From Candidatus Sumerlaeota bacterium (GTDB lineage Bacteria; Sumerlaeota; Sumerlaeia; SLMS01; JAHLLQ01): a stretch of DNA of 39,539 bases. Position numbers and translations under genes: made by a program. Below the pieces are notes generated by a model. It did not search any database. It was not told where the DNA came from and saw only the letters and a program-made list of their open reading frames with translations. Location: positions 1-39,539 of the forward strand of contig JAJFLJ010000026.1 in assembly GCA_021772755.1 (NCBI GenBank), in the 5' to 3' direction. Below are positions 26,057-33,477 of the stretch, piece by piece (the stretch's first letter is position 1; each line of letters opens with the position of its first letter).

Positions 26057-27589
26057 CTACTCGTACTTCGTCCAGGAGTCGCCGACCGTCGACGTCAGAA
26101 CGATGTCGAGGAGCTGCGACGTGGGGGCCGAGGTCCGGTTGTCCGACGCGCCGCCCTGCGTGAAGGCACGAATCTGCTCGCCGGCGTTTTCCGTGACGAA
26201 CAGATTGCCGAACTTGTCGAACTCGATACCCGTTCCGAAGCTGCTGGGAGCCCAGCCCGACGGGGGGAAAGCGACCGTGTCGGCAAAGTCCACGACCTGG
26301 TCTCCGCTTGTCAGCGCATGGGGTGTCGCGTCGCTGCCCAGGGTGGCCGTGGCGACATTGCCGACCAGGTAGATTCCGCGGTCCGCACCCGAACCCGCAA
26401 CCGCGACGTAGACTTCGCCGTCCGTCGGATCGATCGCGATATCCCCGATGTGCTGCGCGTCGGCGGGGAATTCGACCACCCACGATGCGTTGGCGTCCGT
26501 CAGGCTGCCGGCCGTCGCCACATCGACGAGGGCCGCGTCCCACCGGTAGATGCGTCCGTTGAGACTGCCGCCGTTGTGGCGGTTCACCCAGTACATGTTG
26601 CCGGACGCGTCGAATTCGACGGCCTTCGAGTAGCGGGTGGTGCTTGTGATCGAAAGCAGGTTCTCGCCGACGGCGGAAACCTCGTTGCTCGAGTTGATGG
26701 CGATCCGCTCGATCGTGCCGTTGGAGCGGGTGATGAACGCGAACTTGTTCGGACCGATGTTGCGGACGCGAATGCCGCGCGGGTAAAGGGTGCTCGCCAG
26801 CAGCGCGCCGGGATCCGCGTTCGTCAGGTTCAGGTTGTATCCGTTCGGGTTCTCCGCGTTGAGGATCGAAGCGGTCGTCGTGTCCTGGCCGCACACCCAG
26901 ATCGTGTCGGGATCGTCCGGGTCGGCGGTGATCCCCCACGTGTCCTGGCTGCCGACGTTCACCGTGTCGTCCGTCGGGTGGCGCAGAACGCGGCTGTTCA
27001 TGCCGTCGTCGCCCGCATCCACGTCGAGCGCCGTGTTGAACACGATCACCGCGGCGTGGGACGGCGTCGTGCCCGCATAGGACGAGGTCGCGCCGACGAG
27101 ACCGAAGAGGTCGCTGTCCTCGTTGTGCGTGACGAAGACGTCCTTGGCGGAGTATCCGTTGAAGAGGGTTTCCTTCGACGTCGTTGGTCCGAACTGACCG
27201 ACCGACCGGTTGGAGGAATACTCCGCCCAGCCCGCCGCCGTCGAACCCTGCGCGCGGATCGAAACGATATAGTCGTTCGCCTCGGGAACGACGGCGCCGC
27301 CGGCGTTGTCCACCGTCCCGTCCCAGGCCACCGAGTTCGCGCCCGCCGCGACCGTTCCGGCGAACGATGCCACGGCGGCGTCCACGCCGGGGGTGTCGCC
27401 CGCGTCGTAGATCTCGATCGTGACGGTGTCGGCCGCCATGTTCAGGTTGTAGTTGATCGCGGTACCCGCGCCCTGCTCGACGAGGGTGCTACCAAGACGG
27501 ATCTTCGACGCGTAGGGAACCGCATCGACCGTCATGGGGACGGCAGACGCCAGAACCGCCGCCGCCAGAAGACAGCTTTTCGTTTTCAT
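26057..27589 (-). CDS. Secreted beta-propeller protein with FlgD-like Ig domain
   Basis: A 510-residue exported protein. A signal peptide (MKTKSCLLAAAVLASAVPMTVDA, about 1-23) is followed by an Ig-like segment (about 40-112: TVTIEIYDAGD, VAAGANSVAWDGTVDNAGG, NDYIVSIRAQG), the layout of FlgD-type Ig domains. The rest has propeller-like repeats with NHL-style phrases (TWGITADPDDPDTIWVCG, KAVEFDASGNMYWVNRH, IGDIAIDPTDGEVYVAVAGSG, GTGIEFDKFGNLFVTENAGEQI). The protein ends STVGDSWTKYE, similar to two other exported proteins in the window. GGAGG about 7 nt before the ATG supports the start. A possible TTGACG -35 lies at 27674-27669 on the minus strand. It probably acts at the cell surface or outside; ligand unknown. 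Confidence 0.85.
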   Translation of the reverse strand: MKTKSCLLAAAVLASAVPMTVDAVPYASKIRLGSTLVEQGAGTAINYNLNMAADTVTIEIYDAGDTPGVDAAVASFAGTVAAGANSVAWDGTVDNAGGAVVPEANDYIVSIRAQGSTAAGWAEYSSNRSVGQFGPTTSKETLFNGYSAKDVFVTHNEDSDLFGLVGATSSYAGTTPSHAAVIVFNTALDVDAGDDGMNSRVLRHPTDDTVNVGSQDTWGITADPDDPDTIWVCGQDTTTASILNAENPNGYNLNLTNADPGALLASTLYPRGIRVRNIGPNKFAFITRSNGTIERIAINSSNEVSAVGENLLSITSTTRYSKAVEFDASGNMYWVNRHNGGSLNGRIYRWDAALVDVATAGSLTDANASWVVEFPADAQHIGDIAIDPTDGEVYVAVAGSGADRGIYLVGNVATATLGSDATPHALTSGDQVVDFADTVAFPPSGWAPSSFGTGIEFDKFGNLFVTENAGEQIRAFTQGGASDNRTSAPTSQLLDIVLTSTVGDSWTKYE

Positions 27590-27752
27590 GCAATGCCTCC
27601 GAAAGGAAGGGAATATCGCTCCGAAAGTCGCGGAGCGTACCCCAATGTTTCTGGCCCCCGTGTCCTTTCGTCAACGGCAAACGCCTGCCGCCGCAAGATG
27701 TTCGTGGTGGACTTGCGCCCAAGCCCCGTCCCAACTGCCCCGGGACGACGCC

Positions 27753-29330
27753 ATGACCGGTCCGAACCGCACCGACTTTCGCCAAAGATTCGAGATTCTG
27801 TCCACCGTTCTCCTCACGGCGGCGGCTCTCGTTCTTCGTCTTTCGGCACTCGACCTGACTCCGTATAACATCGACGAGTCCCTCCTCTCCATCTTCGCCT
27901 CCCAGGCGGGGACCCTGCGCGAGTTCCCCCTCCGGGGCATTCGCACCAGTTTCGGCTTCCACAACCCACCGCTGCTGGTGTGGCTGATGGCGCCGTTCTT
28001 CGCCATCTCCAAAGACCCCCGCCTGGCGATGGCCGCCATGGCCGTGGCGGGAGCCGCTGCCGTTCCGTTGACTGGTCTGGCCGTGTCCAGGATCTCAGAC
28101 GTTCGCGTCGGAACGGTCGCCGCCGCCATCGTCGCCTTCTCGCCCGCCGCCATCGATCACTCCCGCCGGCTCTGGGGGCACGATACCATCGTCTTCTTCT
28201 CCGCGCTGACGCTGTTTCTCGCGGTGTTCGCGATCCGGCGCAGCGACTGGCGCTGGATGGCGGCCTCGATGGCATCCGCCGCCGCCGCGCAATGCTGTCA
28301 CCTCTCCGGCGCGCTGATCTGGATCGTGCCGCTCGGAGCCCTCCTCGCCTTCAAGCCCCCCTGGTGGCGCAAGTCGCTCCTCGGCGGTTTCGCCGCCTTG
28401 GCGTTCTTCTATGCGCCTTGGCTCGTTCGCGATTCGGGCCTGACGGGCGGCGAACCCTTCGCCGAAACCGGTCTGATATTGCGGGTTCTATCCGGCCAGG
28501 CGGGCGGCGCCGGAACGCCGGGCCACTCCACGGCACTGGTTTCATGGCTCTGCGCGACGACCGATCTCGCCGCCAGCGACGCGGCAGGCGATTCCTGGCC
28601 ACTCTTCTTTCAAGAGCGTCCCGCGCTGCGAGCGGTCCGCTGGATCGTCTGCGCCTCATTCGCGGCCCTCGTTGTCGGCGGCATTGCCCGCGCTCTTCGC
28701 ACCCGCACGCCGGAGCGCCCCTGGCTGCTCGTCCTCGCGGTTGCCGCAGTCGCGCCGCTCGCGGTCTTCGCGCTCCTCCCGGTGGCGACCGTTCCGGCCT
28801 ACCAGCTGCCCGCGCTCCTGCCTGCAGCCGTGCTGGCGGGATACGCGATCGACGGTCTGCGCGTTCGCCGATTCCAGCCCGGGCTCGTCGCCCTGCTTCT
28901 CTTCGTCGTCTGGGCTCACTGGCAGGTCTTCGCGCTGCGCGCCTTCCTCGCCAGCGCCGACGGCGAAGACCGCATCGGCGGGCTCCTGCGCCACAAGCAG
29001 GCCGTCGTGCGCCACATCGCCGAAGCCGGAGGCGCCCCCGGCACCTACGCTGTCGCCCAGGACGGCCGCCTGTCCGAGACCGGCGTGGACTACTGGGTGA
29101 TGTTCCTGCATTTCGTCGAAACCGGCGACCCCGACAGCCCCACGGGCCCCGCCGAGCGCCTCTTCGTGGTCCGGCACAACCGCACCCGCCTGCGCCCCGA
29201 AGTCGTTTCCGCACTGGAACCACTGGAGTTCGCCGGAATCGGACCCTGGCGGGTGTACGAGTTTTCCGGCCCGGAGGCCGCCGCCTGGCGCGAGACCGTC
29301 CGGCGGTTCCCCGCGAGCCCCGCGCCCTGA
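27753..29330 (+). CDS. GT39/ArnT-like membrane glycosyltransferase
   Basis: A 525-residue polytopic protein with about ten hydrophobic helices. The first extracytoplasmic loop contains LTPYNIDESLLSIFA, in which an Asp-Glu pair follows the first helix, then FGFHNPPLLVWLM, the pattern of GT-C superfamily (PMT/ArnT, GT39/GT83) enzymes that transfer sugars from polyprenyl-phosphate donors. The C-terminal ~100 residues after the last helix form a soluble extracytoplasmic domain. The acceptor is unknown; a cell-envelope glycan, lipid or protein is likely. The ATG at 27753 (MTGPNRTDF) was chosen because the in-frame extension upstream runs antisense into the propeller gene leader. It stands alone between divergent and tandem neighbours. 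Confidence 0.85.
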   Translation: MTGPNRTDFRQRFEILSTVLLTAAALVLRLSALDLTPYNIDESLLSIFASQAGTLREFPLRGIRTSFGFHNPPLLVWLMAPFFAISKDPRLAMAAMAVAGAAAVPLTGLAVSRISDVRVGTVAAAIVAFSPAAIDHSRRLWGHDTIVFFSALTLFLAVFAIRRSDWRWMAASMASAAAAQCCHLSGALIWIVPLGALLAFKPPWWRKSLLGGFAALAFFYAPWLVRDSGLTGGEPFAETGLILRVLSGQAGGAGTPGHSTALVSWLCATTDLAASDAAGDSWPLFFQERPALRAVRWIVCASFAALVVGGIARALRTRTPERPWLLVLAVAAVAPLAVFALLPVATVPAYQLPALLPAAVLAGYAIDGLRVRRFQPGLVALLLFVVWAHWQVFALRAFLASADGEDRIGGLLRHKQAVVRHIAEAGGAPGTYAVAQDGRLSETGVDYWVMFLHFVETGDPDSPTGPAERLFVVRHNRTRLRPEVVSALEPLEFAGIGPWRVYEFSGPEAAAWRETVRRFPASPAP

Positions 29331-29372
29331 TTCGGCCTCCGCGCCCGGGTTTTCCCTTGCCAGCACATCATC

Positions 29373-29384
29373 ATATCATGATAT
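29373..29384. promoter_or_regulatory. AT-rich perfect palindrome, likely operator of the ArsR-type regulator
   Basis: ATATCATGATAT is a 12-bp perfect palindrome in very GC-rich DNA, 46 nt before the ATG of the ArsR-methyltransferase fusion. A TTGCCA hexamer (29357-29362, 5 of 6 to the -35 consensus) precedes it, and TATATG at 29382-29387 could be the -10, so binding would block RNA polymerase. ArsR-family repressors typically bind such AT-rich inverted repeats and autoregulate. Confidence 0.65.
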
Positions 29385-29430
29385 ATGGAAATGACCTCGG
29401 CGGGGCACCCCCGTCCACGGGCCGACAGCC

Positions 29431-30429
29431 ATGCAACTCGCAAGCGTCAGTAAACTCTTCAAGCTCCTCGGCGACCCCACGCGCCTGCGCATGCTGCGTC
29501 TGCTGGCCGGCACCGAACTCTCCGTCATGGAACTGGCCGAAGTCACCCAGCTCGCCCAGTCCCGCGTCTCCAACCACCTCAAGCTTCTGCGCGACGAGGG
29601 CATCGTCCACGAACGGCGCGAGGGCGCATGGCGCCACTATCGCGTCGAGACCGACCGCCTGCCCAACGGCACCGGCGAATTGTGGGCCGCCATCGGCGCC
29701 TCCTGGGAGGGCGACGACCAGGGTCTCGCCGACGAGGCGCGGCTTCGCGACGTTCTCGCCAGGCGCCACGCCCGCGACGGACGTTTCTTCGACGCCATCG
29801 CCGGCGAGTGGGACGACGTCCGCGCCGAGCTCTTCGGCGATTCCATCGCGCGCCAGATTCTCCGTGCCTTCGTTCCCTCGAACTTCGTCGTCGCCGACAT
29901 CGGCGCCGGCACCGGCTATCTCTTCGAGATCTTCGGCGACCGTCCCCGCCGCATCGTCGCCATCGACAACAACGCGGCGATGCTCGCCGTCGCGCGCCGC
30001 AAGGTCGCTTCCCTCGGCCTGAAGAACGTCGTCTTCCGCGAAGGCGACGCCCACAAGCCGCCGCTGAAACGCAACGAGGCGGACCTCGTCACGTTCCTCA
30101 TGGTTCTGCACCATCTGGAGGACCCCGCCGCGGCGGTCGCGTCCGCGGCCCGCGGACTGAAGCCCGGCGGCCGAATGCTCGTCGTCGATTTCGTCCGTCA
30201 CCAGGCCACCTGGCTGCGCGACACCATGCAGCACCGCCATCTCGGCTTCGACCGCGAAACGATCGCCGCGTCGTGCGAAGCCGCCGGCATGGCGCTGCGG
30301 GACTGGTCCGTGCTGCCGGGCAAGCGCTGGGTCACGCCGGAAGGCCGCAAGGTGCGCGTTCCCGACGGATTCATGGCGCTCGCGGAGAAGCCCCCCGCAT
30401 CGCCGGCCACGCACCGGCGAAACGACTGA
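29431..30429 (+). CDS. ArsR-family regulator fused to SAM-dependent methyltransferase domain (SahR-like)
   Basis: A 332-residue cytoplasmic protein. The N-terminal winged helix (about 1-75) has the ArsR hallmark [40 protein letters not shown] and the wing [11 protein letters not shown]; no metal-binding CxC is present, so it is not a metal sensor. The C-terminal domain is a class I methyltransferase with motif [18 protein letters not shown] near 150, an acidic end of strand 2 (VAIDNN), EGDAHKPPL, and [14 protein letters not shown]. Proteins of this architecture beside ahcY, described as SahR in Proteobacteria, sense S-adenosylhomocysteine and repress methionine-cycle genes. The ahcY gene starts 71 nt downstream and a palindrome lies upstream, so the same role is likely here; real methyltransferase activity remains possible. 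Confidence 0.9.
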   Translation: MQLASVSKLFKLLGDPTRLRMLRLLAGTELSVMELAEVTQLAQSRVSNHLKLLRDEGIVHERREGAWRHYRVETDRLPNGTGELWAAIGASWEGDDQGLADEARLRDVLARRHARDGRFFDAIAGEWDDVRAELFGDSIARQILRAFVPSNFVVADIGAGTGYLFEIFGDRPRRIVAIDNNAAMLAVARRKVASLGLKNVVFREGDAHKPPLKRNEADLVTFLMVLHHLEDPAAAVASAARGLKPGGRMLVVDFVRHQATWLRDTMQHRHLGFDRETIAASCEAAGMALRDWSVLPGKRWVTPEGRKVRVPDGFMALAEKPPASPATHRRND

Positions 30430-30500
30430 CCTCAACGACTCCGTTCCTGCGGAGTGAATCCCAAACCAACCGGAACCAACCCCCCAAGGAGCACGACACA

Positions 30501-31931
30501 ATGTCCGTCACACAGATCGAAATCCCGCCCTACAAGGTCGCGAACATCGGCGAAGCCGACTTCGGCCGAAAGGAAATCGCCATCGCCGAAACGGAAATGC
30601 CCGGCCTGATGGCGCTGCGCGAGGAGTACAGGGGCAAGAAGCCCCTGGCCGGCGCGAAGATCAGCGGTTCGCTCCACATGACCATCCAGACCGCCGTCCT
30701 CATCGAGACCCTCGCCGAACTCGGCGCCGACCTGCGCTGGGCCTCCTGCAACATCTTCTCCACCCAGGACCACGCCGCCGCCGCCATCGCCGCCGCCGGC
30801 ATTCCCGTCTACGCCTGGAAGGGCGAGACCCTCGAGGAATACTGGTGGTGCACCAAGATGATGCTCGTGCACGGCGAAACGGGCCCCGACCTCATCGTCG
30901 ACGACGGCGGCGACGCCACGATGCTGATCCACCGCGGCGCCGAACGCGAAATCCAGTTCGAGAAGACCGGCCAGAAGCCCGCCATCGACACCAGCCACCC
31001 CGAAGTGAAGATCGTCGATACGCTTCTCAACGCCACTCTCGACGAAAACCCCCGCATCTGGCGCGCCATGGCCGAGAAGTGCCGCGGCGTCAGCGAGGAA
31101 ACCACCACCGGCGTCCACCGTCTCTACGAGATGATGAAGAAGGGCACGCTCAAGTTCCCCGCCATCAACGTGAACGACAGCGTCACGAAGTCCAAGTTCG
31201 ACAACCTCTACGGCTGCCGCGAAAGCTGCGTCGACGCCATCAAGCGCGCCACCGACGTCATGATCGCCGGCAAGAAGGTCGTCGTCGCCGGCTACGGCGA
31301 CGTCGGCAAGGGCACCGTCCAGAGCTTCAAGGGCCTGGGCGCCCGCATCTTCGTCACCGAGATCGACCCCATCAACGCCCTGCAGGCCGCGATGGAGGGC
31401 TACGAGGTCGTCAGCATGGAGGACGCCTGCGCCTTCGGCGACATCTTCGTTACCACCACCGGCAACGTTGACGTCATCACCCGCGCCCACATGGACCGCA
31501 TGAAGAACGAGGCCATCGTCTGCAACATCGGCCACTTCGACAGCGAGATCGACGTCGCCGGCCTGGAAAGCTTGGAATGGGACGAGATCAAGCCGCAGGT
31601 CGACCACATCGTCTGGCCCGACGGCAAGCGCATCACCCTCCTCGCCCGCGGCCGCCTCGTGAACCTGGGCTGCGCCACCGGCCACCCCAGCTTCGTCATG
31701 AGCGCCAGCTTCACCAACCAGACGATCGCGCAGATCGAACTCTGGCAGAAGCGCGACACCGGCGAGTACGCCAACGAGGTCTACACGCTGCCCAAGGTCC
31801 TCGACGAGAAGGTCGCGCGTCTCCACCTCGACAAGCTCGGCGCGAAGCTCACGCCCCTCTCGAAGAAGCAGGCCGACTACATCGGCGTCCCCGTCGAAGG
31901 CCCCTACAAGCCCGAACATTACCGGTACTAG
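30501..31931 (+). CDS. ahcY: S-adenosylhomocysteine hydrolase
   Basis: A 476-residue NAD-dependent enzyme that splits S-adenosylhomocysteine into adenosine and homocysteine, removing the product inhibitor of methyltransferases and feeding the methionine cycle. [17 protein letters not shown] (with H59) and the [13 protein letters not shown] block form the substrate site; the Rossmann motif is [12 protein letters not shown] (260-271); the family C-terminus KPEHYRY is intact. An insert of about 40 residues around 145-185 is the one seen in the longer bacterial and plant forms. AAGGAG at 30486-30491 precedes the ATG by 9 nt. It follows the SahR-like regulator gene and is probably co-transcribed with it. 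A hairpin follows 32 nt after the stop. Confidence 0.98.
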   Translation: MSVTQIEIPPYKVANIGEADFGRKEIAIAETEMPGLMALREEYRGKKPLAGAKISGSLHMTIQTAVLIETLAELGADLRWASCNIFSTQDHAAAAIAAAGIPVYAWKGETLEEYWWCTKMMLVHGETGPDLIVDDGGDATMLIHRGAEREIQFEKTGQKPAIDTSHPEVKIVDTLLNATLDENPRIWRAMAEKCRGVSEETTTGVHRLYEMMKKGTLKFPAINVNDSVTKSKFDNLYGCRESCVDAIKRATDVMIAGKKVVVAGYGDVGKGTVQSFKGLGARIFVTEIDPINALQAAMEGYEVVSMEDACAFGDIFVTTTGNVDVITRAHMDRMKNEAIVCNIGHFDSEIDVAGLESLEWDEIKPQVDHIVWPDGKRITLLARGRLVNLGCATGHPSFVMSASFTNQTIAQIELWQKRDTGEYANEVYTLPKVLDEKVARLHLDKLGAKLTPLSKKQADYIGVPVEGPYKPEHYRY

Positions 31932-31963
31932 ACCGGCGACCGCCGACGAACGCGAACACCGAC

Positions 31964-31989
31964 GAGGCCGCTCCGAAAGGGGCGGCCTC
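31964..31989 (+). terminator. Hairpin terminator of ahcY
   Basis: GAGGCCGCTCC (31964-31974), a GAAA tetraloop and GGGGCGGCCTC (31979-31989) form an 11-bp stem with one mispaired position. There is no T-run. The GNRA-type loop and the position just after ahcY support termination. Confidence 0.6.
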
Positions 31990-32030
31990 CCTGCGTTGCG
32001 GGGCGGCGGCGTTCGCCCCCTGGCTCAGCC

Positions 32031-32112
32031 GTCCCTCCGGGACTCGGTTTGATAGAGCCCTTGGTTCCGGCACTGAAGTGCCGGCCTAACATCAGCCGAG
32101 CCCTTCGGGCTC
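32031..32112. repeat. Cluster of three hairpins, REP-like palindromic unit
   Basis: Within 82 bp there are three perfect small hairpins: GTCCC-TCC-GGGAC (32031-32043), CCGGCACT-GA-AGTGCCGG (32067-32084) and GAGCCC-TTC-GGGCTC (32098-32112). The region is non-coding, between the convergent ahcY and amidase genes. Such head-to-tail hairpins resemble dispersed REP-type elements of large bacterial genomes, but only one copy is visible here, so the repeat nature is inferred. Confidence 0.5.
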
Positions 32113-32210
32113 TGATACTTCGAGGGCGGGGACCTTCTCGGACAAGCGTTCGCTCATGGGGAAAACGTTCAGGTCTTCGAGCGAACAACGAACAACGCGA
32201 AACGCACAAC

Positions 32211-33257
32211 TCACTCCGCGCACTCCACCGTTCCCGCGTATCCCGCGACGGCCCGAATGGCCTCGTCCGGCGCGCGGTTCAGGCCCGCCTGCGGAGTGTT
32301 GCGAAAGGCCGTCGTCACGAGAGCCAGGTTCCGCTGCGGCGTGACCGGCGCGAACTCCGCCGCCACGCCTCCGGCGCCGCGGTGGATGTCGAGGACCGGC
32401 GGCGTCGCGCCGCACGCGAAGTCGAACTCGTCGAAGGAAACCGTGCGCACGTTCGGGTTGGCTTTCGTGCGCCAGACGATCCGCCGGTTCGTCGTGTCGT
32501 ACACGATGCTCCATTGCGTGCGGACGGGGTCGGAGGCCAGTTCCAGGATCGCGAGACGCGCGTCGGGCTCCGCGGGTTCCGCCGACCGGACGGCCGACGC
32601 CGCGCGCACGAACCGCGAGAGCGAGTCGCGCCGTTCCGGCAGAGGCATCCCGCCGCCGAACCCCGCGTGCCGCCGCAGGTGCGCCAGCGATTCCTCGTAC
32701 GTGTTGTTCGTCAGCACCGGCGCGGCAAGCGACTCGCCCCGGTGGACGACCTGCCTGCCGTCGAGCACTTCGATGGCCGCGACGTCCCCCGTCGGGTCCG
32801 CCACCAGATAGTGCAGCCCGATTCCCGGCGCGTAGGGCGCGATGCGAACGTCGCTGGCGACCACGTCGCCGACGGTCTCCGAAACGTCGAGATGGTACTG
32901 GATCCACTGAAGCACGTTCAGGCCCGCCCGTCCGTCCGGCGGTCCGTACTCCGTCGCGTTCAGCCACATCGTCGCGATCGTCAGTCCCCGCTCGTTCATC
33001 CCCCCGACGGGAAACTCGACGCCGTACTGGTTGAACGTGATGCTGCCGTGTTCGGAAACCCACGTCATCGTCGGCGTCTGGTCGAACGACGTCTTGCGAA
33101 CGCCCCGGCCGTTCGCCACCACCAGCCCCGCGTCCACATCCCAGTCGTAGTTCTGGCCGAAGACGACGCGGTCGGGGTCCTGCAGGCAGAACGTCGTGCA
33201 CGCCCGCGCGGCGGAACCGGCGAGAAGAGCGATGGAAAGAGCGAGGCAGAGTCTCAT
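32211..33257 (-). CDS. Exported choloylglycine hydrolase-family (Ntn) amidase
   Basis: A 348-residue exported hydrolase of the bile-salt hydrolase/penicillin V acylase family, which cleaves linear amides with an N-terminal Cys nucleophile. The signal peptide MRLCLALSIALLAGSAARA ends directly before Cys20 (CTTFCLQ), so cleavage would expose the catalytic Cys. Family motifs follow: VVFGQNYDWDV (the G-[RQ]-N-x-D-W turn), FPVGGMNERGLTIATMWL, NVLQWIQYHLD and LTNNTYEESL, with later WSIVYD and RIVWRT strands. The natural substrate is probably not a bile salt; N-acyl amino acids or acyl-homoserine lactones are possibilities. The region before the ATG shows no strong ribosome binding site. It is divergent from the phosphodiester glycosidase gene (220-bp gap) and convergent with ahcY. 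Confidence 0.88.
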   Translation of the reverse strand: MRLCLALSIALLAGSAARACTTFCLQDPDRVVFGQNYDWDVDAGLVVANGRGVRKTSFDQTPTMTWVSEHGSITFNQYGVEFPVGGMNERGLTIATMWLNATEYGPPDGRAGLNVLQWIQYHLDVSETVGDVVASDVRIAPYAPGIGLHYLVADPTGDVAAIEVLDGRQVVHRGESLAAPVLTNNTYEESLAHLRRHAGFGGGMPLPERRDSLSRFVRAASAVRSAEPAEPDARLAILELASDPVRTQWSIVYDTTNRRIVWRTKANPNVRTVSFDEFDFACGATPPVLDIHRGAGGVAAEFAPVTPQRNLALVTTAFRNTPQAGLNRAPDEAIRAVAGYAGTVECAE

Positions 33258-33477
33258 GATGGCGATCCGATCCGGCCCCGTGCCCGCAGGACAAGGGGAC
33301 TTCGGTTATGCGGACTTCTTTCGCCACCGGCCGGTTTGCAACTGATTGCGTGCAATTCGCTACTCCTCGAAGCACTGTTCGAGCGGATTTCCGTTGTCCG
33401 CCCCAAAAACCCTTCCAATGGTTCCCGTCGCGGTTCGCGCCGCGAAACTTACCTACATCGCAAGGAGGAGGAATCGG

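Noticed and set aside
31911-31931. AhcY C-terminus HYRY as another member of the W-x-x-Y tail group
   Set aside because: KPxxYRY is the conserved family end of AhcY, contains no Trp, and the protein is cytoplasmic.
33330-33366. TTGCAA/TGCAA element as the promoter of the phosphodiester glycosidase gene
   Set aside because: No -10 hexamer at an acceptable distance; left uncalled.
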